A stretch of 64,000 nucleotides of DNA from Rhodospirillaceae bacterium (GTDB lineage Bacteria > Pseudomonadota > Alphaproteobacteria > MPNO01 > UBA2964): assembly GCA_002720855.1 (NCBI GenBank), contig PBIN01000009.1, positions 62,001 to 126,000 on the forward strand, given 5' to 3'. Of this stretch, positions 25,243 to 34,875 are shown piece after piece; position 1 is the stretch's first letter; each line of letters starts with the position of its first letter. The position numbers and the translations under genes were made by a program. The notes beneath the pieces were generated by a model, which was not told where the DNA came from, did not search any database, and saw only the letters and a list, made by a program, of their open reading frames with translations.

Positions 25243-26621
25243 CGCGCCGGCTCCGCAAGATTGGCCACGAATTGTTTGAATGCGTCACCACGGGCCTCGA
25301 AACTTCGCCATTGGTCGAACGAAGCACAGGCCGGGGAAAGCAGTACGATCCCGCCGTTGCGGCTTGTTGAAGCGGCCGTTTTAAAGGCTTTCCCAACAGC
25401 ATTTTCCAAATCACCGCATTGGGTTACAGGTATTTGGCCAGCTAGCTCTTCTTCGAACTCAGACGCAGCTTCTCCGATCAAAAAAGCGCCTTTTATGTTC
25501 TTTAGGAAGGGGGTAATGGCTGACAAACCATCTTCTTTTGCACGACCCCCGGCGATCCAGAAAATTTCGTCGTAACACGCAAGTGCGCGTGCAGCGGCTT
25601 CGCCGTTGGTAGCCTTGCTGTCATTTACAAATGTGACGCCGTTGATCGTATCGACATTTTCAATTCGATGGGGCAGGCCGGGATAACTCAGGATTGAGCT
25701 CGCGATAATGTCTTCGCTAATGTTTAGCGAATGGCATACCGCTGCGGCAGCAGCAGCATTCTGACGATTATGTTGACCTGGAAGACTGCCAGCTTCCGAC
25801 AGGTCACAAATTTCGTTTCCGGTAGGGCCATAAATCACTGAGCCGCTTGCATAGAATCCATTGGCACATTGTTTCGACAATGAGATCGGAATAGCGGTCC
25901 AGCCAGCGAGAGCGGAAATTTCGCCATAAAGATTTTCGCCGTTCTCATCGTCGACTCCGATGACAGCAATCTGGTCAGCAGTTGCGTTCTTTCGATTTCG
26001 GAAGATGTGGCGCTTTGCCTTGATATAGCCATCCATATCGCCGTGCCGGTCGATATGATCGGGACTAATATTAAGGAAGACTGCGATATCAAATGTCGCC
26101 TGTTGTGTCAGGTCGAGTTGAAAAGAGGATAGTTCGAGCACCATGATTTCATCATCGGCTGGTCGCTCGAAACCCAGGGCAGGGGGTCCAAGATTTCCGC
26201 CAATCTGAGAGTTAAGACCGGCGGACTCAAGTATGTGGCCGACGAGCGCAGTCGTCGTGCTCTTGCCGTTTGTGCCGGTTATGCCAACAAATCGAGTTGT
26301 CGGGCAGGCCTCGACTAGAAGCTCTATATCACCAATGATTTGACGATTATTTGCTTGCGCTTTTTCGACAACGGCATGCGGATTGTGAGTCAACGGGATA
26401 CCAGGGGCCAAAACCAGAGCGTCGACCTCAGAAAAGTCCAGCGCGTAGAGGTCCTGTGTTTGGATGCCGTCGAGATTTGCTTTTTCGCGTTGGTCGCTAT
26501 TATCGTCCCACGCAAGGACGTTGGCGCCGCCTGCAGACAAGGCACGTGCAGCTGCAAGGCCTGAAGCCCCCAAGCCGAAAAGAGCGATTGTTTGGTCGCG
26601 ACGGGTTTCTATCTCGATCAC
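25239..26621 (-). CDS. murD: UDP-N-acetylmuramoyl-L-alanine--D-glutamate ligase MurD
   Basis: MurD adds D-glutamate to the growing stem peptide. The 460-residue protein carries the Rossmann-like N-terminus ALFGLGASGLAAARAL, the ATP loop GTNGKSTTT (116-124), and the VNDSKATNGEAAARAL motif typical of MurD. The start is GTG at 26621 with GAGGAG upstream, 7 bp after the mraY stop. Confidence 0.96.
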   Translation of the reverse strand: MIEIETRRDQTIALFGLGASGLAAARALSAGGANVLAWDDNSDQREKANLDGIQTQDLYALDFSEVDALVLAPGIPLTHNPHAVVEKAQANNRQIIGDIELLVEACPTTRFVGITGTNGKSTTTALVGHILESAGLNSQIGGNLGPPALGFERPADDEIMVLELSSFQLDLTQQATFDIAVFLNISPDHIDRHGDMDGYIKAKRHIFRNRKNATADQIAVIGVDDENGENLYGEISALAGWTAIPISLSKQCANGFYASGSVIYGPTGNEICDLSEAGSLPGQHNRQNAAAAAAVCHSLNISEDIIASSILSYPGLPHRIENVDTINGVTFVNDSKATNGEAAARALACYDEIFWIAGGRAKEDGLSAITPFLKNIKGAFLIGEAASEFEEELAGQIPVTQCGDLENAVGKAFKTAASTSRNGGIVLLSPACASFDQWRSFEARGDAFKQFVANLAEPAR

Positions 26622-26628
26622 ACGCTCC

Positions 26629-27717
26629 TCATCGCAGTTTAAGTGTGGAGAGGCCGATCAAGGCGAGGATCATTGCGATAATCCAAAACCGGATGACAAT
26701 GGTCGGCTCCTTCCAGCCCTTTTTTTCAAAATGATGGTGAAGCGGCGCCATGCGGAATACGCGGCGGCCAGTCATTTTAAAGGAAGCGACCTGGACAATG
26801 ACTGAAACAGTTTCCAGAACAAACAGGCCACCAATTATGGCAAGCACAAGCTCATGCTTGCTAATGACACTTACTGTGCCGATTGCGCCACCGACTGAGA
26901 GTGACCCGGTGTCACCCATAAAGACCATCGCAGGCGGTGCGTTGAACCAGAGAAAACCCAGGCTAGCGCCAACAAGTGCGCCGCAGAACACAGTAAGTTC
27001 GCCAGCGCCTGGAACGTTGTGTACCTGCAAATAGGCTGAAAACACCTGGTTGCCGACGATATAGGTGATCAACGCCAGGCAGCTGGCAACGATCATCGCC
27101 GGTACAATGGCCAGGCCATCAAGACCATCTGTCAGATTTACTGCATTGGAAGCTCCGACCATCACCAGAGCGGCAAACGGAATAAAGAACCAACCGAGGT
27201 CGATCAGGAGATTCTTGAAAAACGGTACCGCAAGACCGGTCGATAATGGATCCAGAGCGATCTCTGAAATCCACCAGGCGACAGCGGCCGCGATGGCGAT
27301 CTCGGCAATGAGTTTGATTTTTCCTGGTAAACCGTCAGAGGAACGTTTGGAGAGCTTCAAATAGTCATCGGCAAATCCAATAATGCCGAAACCAAGCGTT
27401 ACAATGAGAACCGCCCAGACATAGCGGTTTTGAAGATCTGCCCAAAGTAGTGTTGCAGTGCAAACCGCAATCAAGATGAGCAGTCCGCCCATTGTGGGCG
27501 TACCCTTTTTGGTCAGGGGGTGGGTTTCAGGTCCATCCTCACGAATTGGTTGGCCCTCGCCCTGTTGGCTCTTTAGCCAGCGGATCAATGGACCACCCAG
27601 AAGGAAACTTATAATCAGGGCCGTAAGAACAGCGCCGCCTGTTCTGAAGGTCAGATACCGGAAAAGATTGAAAAGACCGAAGTCTTCTGCCAGCGGAAAA
27701 AGAAAATTATACAACAT
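26629..27717 (-). CDS. mraY: Phospho-N-acetylmuramoyl-pentapeptide transferase MraY
   Basis: MraY makes lipid I by moving phospho-MurNAc-pentapeptide to undecaprenyl phosphate. The 362-residue protein has about ten membrane helices and the family motifs GTPTMGG, the aspartate pair in [20 protein letters not shown], and the C-terminal [11 protein letters not shown]. It is tightly placed between murF (2-bp gap) and murD (7-bp gap). Confidence 0.97.
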   Translation of the reverse strand: MLYNFLFPLAEDFGLFNLFRYLTFRTGGAVLTALIISFLLGGPLIRWLKSQQGEGQPIREDGPETHPLTKKGTPTMGGLLILIAVCTATLLWADLQNRYVWAVLIVTLGFGIIGFADDYLKLSKRSSDGLPGKIKLIAEIAIAAAVAWWISEIALDPLSTGLAVPFFKNLLIDLGWFFIPFAALVMVGASNAVNLTDGLDGLAIVPAMIVASCLALITYIVGNQVFSAYLQVHNVPGAGELTVFCGALVGASLGFLWFNAPPAMVFMGDTGSLSVGGAIGTVSVISKHELVLAIIGGLFVLETVSVIVQVASFKMTGRRVFRMAPLHHHFEKKGWKEPTIVIRFWIIAMILALIGLSTLKLR

Positions 27718-27719
27718 GA

Positions 27720-29156
27720 CTACGCGGCCCCATTGAGTGCTGGTCTGGATTTATTTGCAGGTTCGTTATTCAGGGCGCTCAGTTGATCGACGACGGTTTT
27801 CATGCCGCTCGCGAGCGACCCTTTAACCGTAATGACGTCCCCCGCGCGAACTTTGTTGCTGACCACCGGTCCAAGGTCTTCGGCGGATTCTCTATAACCA
27901 CCTTTTAGTTCAGCTGGCAGAGCATCAAACATGGCGGCCATGTGTTCGCCACAGGCGTATACCTTGTCTATCCCGTGCTCAGCGATGACGTCTGCCAATG
28001 CGAGATGATACTCAGCCGATCTGGTCCCAAGTTCACGCATGTCTCCGAGAACCGCGATACGTTTTGCACAAGGCCCAGGCCGGGTTGCGGCGAGCGTGTC
28101 CATGGCTGCACGCATGGAGGCCGGATTAGCATTGTAACTTTCATCGATTATGGTGAAGGTGCTATCGCTCAGCTCAATGATGCGCCGTTCTCCGCGGCCA
28201 GCGATTGGTGATAGTTCGCTTAGCGTCTTGGCTGCGGCTGCAATGTCGGCATCAACTGCACTAATTGCGGCCAAAACAGCGAGGCTGTTCTGAACAAGAT
28301 GTCGGCCCGGCAGACCAAGGCGGTATCCAAATCTGCGGCCGCAGATCACAGCTTCCACATTATTGCCGGAGCAATCAGCAACACAGGTGATAAGGCGTGC
28401 ATCCGCTTCAGAGTTTTCACCGAATGAAAGTGTTCGATCAACATTCGGTTTCTTTGCGCTTTTAGCGAGTCTAACGAAAAGCCGATTGTCGCGATTTAGA
28501 ATTGCTGTTCCACCGTTCATGCCGGCGAAAATCTCGGCTTTGGCGTCGGCAATACCCTCAATGGAGTCGAAAAATTCGATATGAGCCGGTTCAACCGTTG
28601 TAATGATTGCTACGTGTGGTCGAACCATTTCTGAAAGGGGTGTGATCTCGCCGGCATGGTTCATACCGATTTCAAAAACCCCGTAATCCGCATCTTCCGG
28701 CATACGCGCGAGGGATAAGGGTACACCCCAATGGTTATTATAGCTGTGTGCGCTCGCGCTTGTTTTTCCTTGTAAAGTCAATGCATTACGGATTGCATCT
28801 TTGGTTCCGGTTTTCCCAACGCTGCCTGTAACCGCAATGATTTTGGCTGAGCTTCTGTTACGTGCCTCTGTACCCAGCGCATTGAGCGCATCCATAGTGT
28901 CTTGCACTTCAACGACAGGCGCGTCTTCAGGAAGTCCGGCGGGCCGGTTGCTGATGAGTGCTGCAGACGCACCGCTATTTAGGGCTTGGACAACATGATC
29001 ATGTCCGTCTACGCGTGGACCCTTGAGCGCAATGAAAAGATCGCCCGCTTCAATGGTCCTGCTGTCAATGGAAACGCCTCTAGCGGACCAATCAATATCG
29101 CTACGCCCGCCGGTAGCGGCACAAACTGCATCGCGGGTCCACAATTCCTGGGTCAC
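27720..29156 (-). CDS. murF: UDP-MurNAc-tripeptide--D-alanyl-D-alanine ligase MurF
   Basis: MurF adds the D-Ala-D-Ala dipeptide. The 478-residue protein shows [18 protein letters not shown] near the N-terminus, the ATP loop [10 protein letters not shown] (111-120), the [10 protein letters not shown] motif and the [14 protein letters not shown] motif specific for MurF. The start is a GTG that overlaps the murE stop codon (GTGA). Confidence 0.96.
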   Translation of the reverse strand: MTQELWTRDAVCAATGGRSDIDWSARGVSIDSRTIEAGDLFIALKGPRVDGHDHVVQALNSGASAALISNRPAGLPEDAPVVEVQDTMDALNALGTEARNRSSAKIIAVTGSVGKTGTKDAIRNALTLQGKTSASAHSYNNHWGVPLSLARMPEDADYGVFEIGMNHAGEITPLSEMVRPHVAIITTVEPAHIEFFDSIEGIADAKAEIFAGMNGGTAILNRDNRLFVRLAKSAKKPNVDRTLSFGENSEADARLITCVADCSGNNVEAVICGRRFGYRLGLPGRHLVQNSLAVLAAISAVDADIAAAAKTLSELSPIAGRGERRIIELSDSTFTIIDESYNANPASMRAAMDTLAATRPGPCAKRIAVLGDMRELGTRSAEYHLALADVIAEHGIDKVYACGEHMAAMFDALPAELKGGYRESAEDLGPVVSNKVRAGDVITVKGSLASGMKTVVDQLSALNNEPANKSRPALNGAA

Positions 29157-30628
29157 TGGCTTCGACCCTCCATGGCATCGGCCACTGCGCGCGCTACCTC
29201 TGCGTCTTCAAAAGGTAAAACCTGATCGCCGACGATCTGACCGGTTTCGTGGCCTTTCCCTGCGATGACGAGAACATCGTCTTTCGCCAGATTGGCTATA
29301 GCCTGCTTGATGGCCTCTGCACGGTCCCCGATTTCAATTGCATCCGGGCAATTTGCCAAAATCTCCTGTCGAATGGATGCAGGTTCTTCGCCACGTGGAT
29401 TGTCGTCAGTTACGTAAACCTGATCGGCGAGGTCGCGTGCAACAGCACCCATTTGTGGGCGTTTGCCTTTATCACGGTCGCCACCGCATCCGAAAACGAC
29501 CAATAACTCATTACTAGTATGGGGTCGCAAAGCCGCAAGGAGCGATGCCAGTGCATCGGGTGTATGGGCATAATCGACATAAATTGGTGCGCCGTTTTCG
29601 GCATGAGCAACCAATTCAAGCCGCCCAGGTGGGCTTTGAAGTTCGGGTAAGAGCGCAATAACCGCGTCAATGTCGTCGCCACAGGCAATTGCAAGGCCAA
29701 GTGCGCAAAGTGCGTTACGCGCTTGAAATATGCCGGGCAAATTCAGTTCGACTTCATAGGCCTTGTTTAGAACATTTAGGCTCAAACGCTGACCGTGCGG
29801 TGTAGCCTCAATCTGTTCTATGCGAATTTCATCGGCGGTACGGCCATAGCCAATTACCTGGAGGCCACGCGCGTGCGCTATTGAAGAGAATAAAGGAAAC
29901 TCGTCTGAGTCCGCGTTTAGGACCGCTGTTGCATCGTCCGGCAACACGCTGTCAAACAGCCGCAACTTCGCAGCCCGATACACATCCATGCTGCCATGAT
30001 GATCGAGATGATCGCGTGAGAGGTTGGTGAAAGCGCCTGCGGTGAGTTGAACACCGTCCAGCCGGAATTGCTCCAGACCGTGGCTCGACGCCTCGAGAAC
30101 AACATGATCTACGCCGTCTTCGGCCATGGCCCTAAGTTCTCGGTGCAAGGTGACAGGATCAGCCGTCGTCAATCCAGCACCGGCGGCACTGTCGGTGGAA
30201 ACTGTTGTGATTCCGAGCGTGCCGACCGCGGCAGAACGGTGGCCGAGGCGTTTCCAGATATGATGCGTAAACCAGGCGACAGATGTTTTCCCGTTTGTGC
30301 CTGTCACCGCCGCCGCGACACGAGGTTGTTTGTTGAAAAACCGTCCGGCGAACAAAGCGAGGCTGCGCCGCGGATTGTCGACGTCCAGCATCGGGATTTC
30401 ATCCGCTTGAGGCGGCAATCCTGTACCAGACGGCGCAAGAATCGCCGCGGCCCCTCTAGTCAGCGCGTCGGCAATAAAATCCCTGCCATCAACTTGCGAC
30501 CCTGGCAAAGCAGCAAAGAGATAGCCAGGTTTGACCGCACGCGAATCCGCCGTAAGTCCTGCAATATCGGGATCGCTGGCGATGGGGTGAGCTCTCATGT
30601 CAGCTCCTGCGAGTTCAGAAAGACGCAA
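29153..30628 (-). CDS. murE: UDP-MurNAc-L-alanyl-D-glutamate--2,6-diaminopimelate ligase MurE
   Basis: MurE adds the third stem residue. The motif DDNPRGEEP contains the DNPR box that marks meso-diaminopimelate specificity, so the peptidoglycan is of the DAP type. The ATP loop GTNGKTSVAW and the GLTADSRAVKPGYLF segment are clear. Two starts are plausible. The TTG at 30628 keeps the family-like N-terminus RLSELAG (491 residues) and has AAGGGG upstream, overlapping ftsI by 14 bp. The ATG at 30598 (481 residues) has AGGAG 6 bp upstream. The open frame up to 30703 lies inside ftsI and is not needed. Confidence 0.95.
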   Translation of the reverse strand: MRLSELAGADMRAHPIASDPDIAGLTADSRAVKPGYLFAALPGSQVDGRDFIADALTRGAAAILAPSGTGLPPQADEIPMLDVDNPRRSLALFAGRFFNKQPRVAAAVTGTNGKTSVAWFTHHIWKRLGHRSAAVGTLGITTVSTDSAAGAGLTTADPVTLHRELRAMAEDGVDHVVLEASSHGLEQFRLDGVQLTAGAFTNLSRDHLDHHGSMDVYRAAKLRLFDSVLPDDATAVLNADSDEFPLFSSIAHARGLQVIGYGRTADEIRIEQIEATPHGQRLSLNVLNKAYEVELNLPGIFQARNALCALGLAIACGDDIDAVIALLPELQSPPGRLELVAHAENGAPIYVDYAHTPDALASLLAALRPHTSNELLVVFGCGGDRDKGKRPQMGAVARDLADQVYVTDDNPRGEEPASIRQEILANCPDAIEIGDRAEAIKQAIANLAKDDVLVIAGKGHETGQIVGDQVLPFEDAEVARAVADAMEGRSQ

Positions 30629-32333
30629 GGCGACGTTTCCCCTTCTGCTTCGTGATAATGTCAATCGCCATCTCGCGTTCGATCGCCGGAGCGCTTTCAT
30701 CAACGGTTTTAACGCCGAGAATGGGACCTATGCGGGAAATGACTTTCCCAACAACGGGGGCGGCTACCCAGCCCCCAGTTGCATATCCAAATGTCTTTTC
30801 TGTACCGGTCGGTTCATCGATCATCGCGAAGACGATGTAACGCGGTGCGTTCATCGGGAAGGCGCCAACGAAAGAAGACATAAGCGCCTTTTTCTTATAT
30901 CGACGGCCAACTACTTTCTCCGCCGTACCGGTCTTGCCACCAACCAGAAACCCTTCTGCGGCCGCTTTGCTTCCGGTTCCCTTTGCGACCACCAGCCTGA
31001 GCAACCGTCTAATGCGGTCTGACGTTTTCGCCGAAATGACACGACGGCCTTTGTTCTTCGATCCAGATGGTTTCTTCAGGAAAGTCGGGGCGTGATAGAT
31101 CCCGCCATTCACCATGGCGCCAACACCTGCTACCAGCTGCATTGGGCTGACCGACAAACCATGCCCGAATGAAATCGTCATGGCGTTTATTTCACGCCAC
31201 CGGCCCGGAATAAGCGGAGCACCGATCTCGGAGATCTCGACGGGCGAGGGATGGAGGATGCCAATCTTTTGCAGGAAGGCGCGCTGCCGCGTAACGCCGA
31301 CCTCCAAGGCCATTTTTACCGATCCAATGTTTGATGAATACATGAAGATTTCCGGGACGGAGAGCCAGCGACGCTTCGCATGGAAATCCCGAATTATGAA
31401 ACGAGACACTTTGATTGGCTTGGTAGCGTCGTAACCGTCGCGGATCGTCACGATCCCGGAATCTAGCGCCATCGCGGTATTAAAGATCTTGAAAGTCGAA
31501 CCCATCTCGTAGACGCCAAGAGTGGCACGATTGAAGCGTGTGTCCGATTGGATGTCGGCCGGCAGGTTAGGGTCAAAATCCGGCAGCGACACCATGCTGA
31601 TGACTTCCCCATTCCTGACATCCATGACGATACCTGCGGCGCCAATTCCATGAAATTCGCGCACAGCGGTCGCAAGTTCCTGGCGCATGGCGTGTTGCAC
31701 CCGGATGTCGATTGAAAGGTTAAGGGGGCTTTTGTCGCTTTGTAATTTCCGATCGAAATGTCTTTCGATACCCGCGAGACCGTGATTGTCGATGTCCGTG
31801 TGACCAAGAATATGCGAGACGAGTGCTGCCGACGGATAAACGCGGCGTTCTTCATCGCGAAAGTCGAGACCGGGGATTCCCAGCCTGTTGACCTCATATT
31901 TTTGCCGCGGTGTTAAATGGCGGCGGACCCAAATAAAACTGCGGTCTTGCGTGAGCTTGGCGTGTAACGCCCGGCGGTCCAACTCCGGCAAGACATTGGC
32001 CAGCTTATTGACAGCCTCCCGCGCGTCTAACATTACGCGCGGATTAGCATAGAGCGATGCCGTTTTGAGGCTCGTCGCCAACAGATTGCCATTTCGGTCG
32101 ACAATGTTTGCACGCCCGGTCACGAAAGCGGGTTTGCTGACTGAGCGTGAATACTGGGGCTGGCTCTTTTCAACAAACATCGTTACGCCGACCAGTCGAG
32201 CGCTTACCACGAGGAATGCCGCTGAAAACAGCGCACCGGTGATCAACAGTCTGCTGCGTCCGGCTTCCACACGTGGTGGAACCGGCGGTTCACGCCGCCG
32301 TTTTTTGGGGAAGAAGGGTTGGCGGCCGATCAT
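30615..32333 (-). CDS. ftsI: Division-specific transpeptidase FtsI (PBP3)
   Basis: FtsI cross-links septal peptidoglycan in the periplasm. The 572-residue protein has a short basic cytoplasmic segment, one membrane helix (about 28-50), a class B PBP dimerisation domain (about 60-200) and a transpeptidase domain with the three active-site boxes: STFK (279-282, catalytic Ser279), SSN, and KTGT in VGGKTGTAEK. It overlaps ftsL by four bases upstream and murE downstream. Confidence 0.96.
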   Translation of the reverse strand: MIGRQPFFPKKRRREPPVPPRVEAGRSRLLITGALFSAAFLVVSARLVGVTMFVEKSQPQYSRSVSKPAFVTGRANIVDRNGNLLATSLKTASLYANPRVMLDAREAVNKLANVLPELDRRALHAKLTQDRSFIWVRRHLTPRQKYEVNRLGIPGLDFRDEERRVYPSAALVSHILGHTDIDNHGLAGIERHFDRKLQSDKSPLNLSIDIRVQHAMRQELATAVREFHGIGAAGIVMDVRNGEVISMVSLPDFDPNLPADIQSDTRFNRATLGVYEMGSTFKIFNTAMALDSGIVTIRDGYDATKPIKVSRFIIRDFHAKRRWLSVPEIFMYSSNIGSVKMALEVGVTRQRAFLQKIGILHPSPVEISEIGAPLIPGRWREINAMTISFGHGLSVSPMQLVAGVGAMVNGGIYHAPTFLKKPSGSKNKGRRVISAKTSDRIRRLLRLVVAKGTGSKAAAEGFLVGGKTGTAEKVVGRRYKKKALMSSFVGAFPMNAPRYIVFAMIDEPTGTEKTFGYATGGWVAAPVVGKVISRIGPILGVKTVDESAPAIEREMAIDIITKQKGKRRLASF

Positions 32334-32689
32334 TGTTTACGCCGAGTTTTGGCGAACAGGGGGGGGACCTGATCGGCCGCCGGGGGATAACTTGTCGCGC
32401 CGCTCTCATGGACGGGACGAAACGGAATGTCATCAATTTCAATTGTCTGGTTGGCTTTGACAGGCTCGAGGTCGAGCAACCGTCGGCCCAAATCTTCCAA
32501 GCGTGCCGGTTGGTTGAGGTAGCTCCACTCAGCCTTCAAAACATGAACAGCTTCAAGGTTGTCTAATGTCTTTTGGTGGATGGTGGCAAGTTCGCCTTCC
32601 ATCGATTTGACTTCATATTTCAGGACGAAGAGCCCAATACCGGCTGCGATGGCCAACAACATCCAGATCATCGTGGCGCGTTTGATCAT
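32330..32689 (-). CDS. ftsL: Cell division protein FtsL
   Basis: This is a 119-residue bitopic protein. A membrane helix at about 5-24 (MIWMLLAIAAGIGLFVL) is followed by a coiled-coil-like segment (LATIHQKTLDNLEAVHVLKAEW) and a basic tail. Sequence conservation in FtsL is low, so the call rests on size, topology and the position between rsmH and ftsI, with ATGA overlaps on both sides. The motif LKAEWSYLNQPARLEDL is common in alphaproteobacterial FtsL-like proteins. Confidence 0.85.
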   Translation of the reverse strand: MIKRATMIWMLLAIAAGIGLFVLKYEVKSMEGELATIHQKTLDNLEAVHVLKAEWSYLNQPARLEDLGRRLLDLEPVKANQTIEIDDIPFRPVHESGATSYPPAADQVPPLFAKTRRKQ

Positions 32690-33669
32690 GCTGTTCCTCC
32701 GGAATCGGTTCGTCCAAAATTCCAGGGTGCTGCGTCAGTTCTTTCTGCAGTGCGTAGCCTCGCGGAGCGCGCGCGGGGGTTTGCCACAGTTTCACTATCG
32801 TCGGGTCGTACGGCGCGACGATTTAACTCTATGAATGTTGGCGGGTTTTTATCCGTATCGTTTTGGGGTGTGTGACGAGACACGCTCGCACCAGAACCGG
32901 AGCGATCACGCATAAATGTCTTAACGATACGATCCTCCAAGGAATGGAAACTCACGACCGCCAGACGACCACCCGCGTTGAGAAGCGACTCTGCCGCGTT
33001 TAAGCCGCGCTGCAGTTCGCCAAGCTCATCGTTGATGTAAATGCGAAGCGCCTGAAACGTTCTTGTCGCCGGATCAATCGCTTTTCTTCCAGGTTTTGGA
33101 GTCGGATAGCAACCGCGAACAATATCAGCGAGTTCAATAGTTCCGGAAATAGGCGCTTTCGCACGTGCGGAAACAATTGCCTTCGCAATCCGGCGCGAAT
33201 GTCGCTCCTCGCCATATCTAAAAATGATATCGGCAAGCTCACCTTGTTCCGTTTGGTTTACAATGTCGGCAACGGTTGGGCCTTCCATCGACATGCGCAT
33301 GTCAAGCGGGCCGTCATTCTGGAATGAAAATCCGCGACCGGGTTCATCTATTTGAAAAGATGAGACTCCAAGATCGAGCAATATTCCGTCGACGCAGTCG
33401 ATATTGTGGGAAGCAAGGAGGTTTTCGATTTCACCAAACTGACCATGAATCATCGACAATCGGCCATCGAATTCTTCGGCAAGAACAGCACCGCGATCAC
33501 AGGCCTCTGGGTCGCGGTCGATACCCCAAACGCTACAATCAGCGGATTCAAGGAGTGCGCGGCTATAGCCACCTCCGCCAAAAGTGCCGTCTACATAAAT
33601 TGCTTGTGCGCGTGGGTTTATAGCGGCGATCACCGCTTGCAGGAGGACGGGGCGGTGTGAACCACCCAT
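32686..33669 (-). CDS. rsmH: 16S rRNA (cytosine1402-N4)-methyltransferase RsmH
   Basis: RsmH (MraW) methylates C1402 in the 16S rRNA decoding centre. The 327-residue protein starts MGGSHRPVLLQAV at the ATG at 33669, which overlaps the mraZ stop as TGATG; upstream extension of the frame lies inside mraZ. The SAM-binding region YVDGTFGGGGYSRALLE, the LDLGVSSFQID motif and VVSFHSLEDRIVK are diagnostic. Confidence 0.97.
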   Translation of the reverse strand: MGGSHRPVLLQAVIAAINPRAQAIYVDGTFGGGGYSRALLESADCSVWGIDRDPEACDRGAVLAEEFDGRLSMIHGQFGEIENLLASHNIDCVDGILLDLGVSSFQIDEPGRGFSFQNDGPLDMRMSMEGPTVADIVNQTEQGELADIIFRYGEERHSRRIAKAIVSARAKAPISGTIELADIVRGCYPTPKPGRKAIDPATRTFQALRIYINDELGELQRGLNAAESLLNAGGRLAVVSFHSLEDRIVKTFMRDRSGSGASVSRHTPQNDTDKNPPTFIELNRRAVRPDDSETVANPRARSARLRTAERTDAAPWNFGRTDSGGTA

Positions 33670-34139
33670 CAGGTGCCATCTCCCGTCTCGCGCAATCGCG
33701 CTCGGAGTGCTGCAACAGAGTCTTGCTGATGTTGTTCGAATGTATCCGGCGCCCAAATCTGGAAACGGGTGCCTCGACCGACGAAGGCGGCGCGATCCGT
33801 AATGTTTGCGGATTCCGCCAGTGCCGTTGGCAGCATAATTCTTCCTTCGCCGTCAAAAGGCATTTCATGTGCCATCGCCATGATCGTGTCGATCATGTTG
33901 TCGCTTCCGAGGAGTGCCTGTTCAAACTCACCATCCGACATGGTTTTGTCGAGGCGCCGCTGGTTGAGATCCTCGAGCATGGCGCGACCAAAGGCGTCGA
34001 TGGCGGGGTCTTTAAGAGAGGGATAGGCAATGATGCCCTGATAGGCAGCATCCGATAGGGCGGCACGAAACGGCGCGGGGACCGATACTCGGCCCTTGCG
34101 GTCAACCTTGTTCACAAAGGTGGACAAGAAAGACGTCAC
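33669..34139 (-). CDS. mraZ: Transcriptional regulator MraZ
   Basis: MraZ is a DNA-binding protein with two SpoVT/AbrB-like repeats that represses the dcw operon by binding TGGG repeats near its own promoter. The protein shows NKVDRKGRVSVPAPFRAAL in the first half and DGEGRIMLPTALAESA in the second, the two DXXGR modules. I chose the GTG at 34139 (VTSFLSTFVNKVD, 156 residues) because FLSTF is the conserved beginning of the family; the frame continues upstream to 34217 with unrelated residues. A matching operator lies at 34222-34266. Confidence 0.95.
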   Translation of the reverse strand: MTSFLSTFVNKVDRKGRVSVPAPFRAALSDAAYQGIIAYPSLKDPAIDAFGRAMLEDLNQRRLDKTMSDGEFEQALLGSDNMIDTIMAMAHEMPFDGEGRIMLPTALAESANITDRAAFVGRGTRFQIWAPDTFEQHQQDSVAALRARLRETGDGT

Positions 34140-34221
34140 CTTAAACCCCCGTTCCAAAACCTGTGGCGCCTCTACCCCTGAAGAGGCGTCCAAACCCAGT
34201 TCTTCCCATTGTTTCAAATAT

Positions 34222-34266
34222 GGGAATTAATGGGTTATCATGGGATTTCATGGTATGTCAATGGGA
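34222..34266. promoter_or_regulatory. MraZ-box array: TGGG repeats with 10-bp period
   Basis: On the plus strand TGGG occurs at 34222, 34232 and 34242, a variant TGGT at 34252, and a further TGGG at 34263. The first four are spaced by exactly 10 bp, that is four or five fixed bases plus a 5-base spacer, which is the known layout of MraZ operators. The array lies 83-127 bp upstream of the mraZ start codon. The repeats read opposite to mraZ transcription. Confidence 0.85.
34235..34262 (-). promoter_or_regulatory. Putative mraZ (dcw) promoter inside the MraZ boxes
   Basis: On the minus strand a perfect -35 hexamer TTGACA lies at 34262-34257. It is followed after 16 bases by GATAAC at 34240-34235, which has the central ATAA of a -10 box. 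Both elements sit within the TGGG array, so MraZ bound there would block RNA polymerase. The predicted start site is near 34228, giving a leader of about 90 bases. Confidence 0.65.
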
Positions 34267-34270
34267 ACTG

Positions 34271-34448
34271 CTGCCAAATTGTGACTTATTTCTGCGAAAA
34301 ATCGCGCTGTTTGAGCGAATTTGAACAAGCCTGGTTAGACAAATTGCGAAGTAAAAAACGCGATTAGAGGATTTTCTCTCTCCAATGAGGCGATTTCTCG
34401 ATGGTTTTTGGGTATTTCCGTGAAGCCGGTCGTGAGGCGTAATGCAAT
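34271..34448. other. Intergenic region between mraZ operator and rnpB 3' end
   Basis: The gap between the mraZ coding start and the rnpB 3' end is about 309 bp. Apart from the MraZ boxes and promoter it is AT-rich and holds no open frame worth calling. A T-run on the minus strand (TTTTTT near 34354-34359) follows a weak AGAG/CTCT hairpin and might end rnpB transcription, but the stem is too short to call a terminator. Confidence 0.5.
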
Positions 34449-34840
<392 letters not shown>

Positions 34841-34845
34841 AGACA

Positions 34846-34875
34846 AAATGTGACCTCCGAGCGTCAGCTGGTCAA
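34846..34875 (-). promoter_or_regulatory. Possible rnpB promoter overlapping the amidase stop codon
   Basis: On the minus strand TTGACC (34875-34870) is followed after 18 bases by ACATTT (34851-34846), about 6 bases before the predicted RNA 5' end at 34840. The -35 box is good, the -10 box is poor. The -35 element overlaps the amidase stop codon. Confidence 0.4.

Noticed and set aside
34360-34400. Candidate terminator after rnpB (AGAG/CTCT stem with a T-run beyond)
   Set aside because: The stem is only four base pairs and the T-run is not adjacent, so it is too weak to call.
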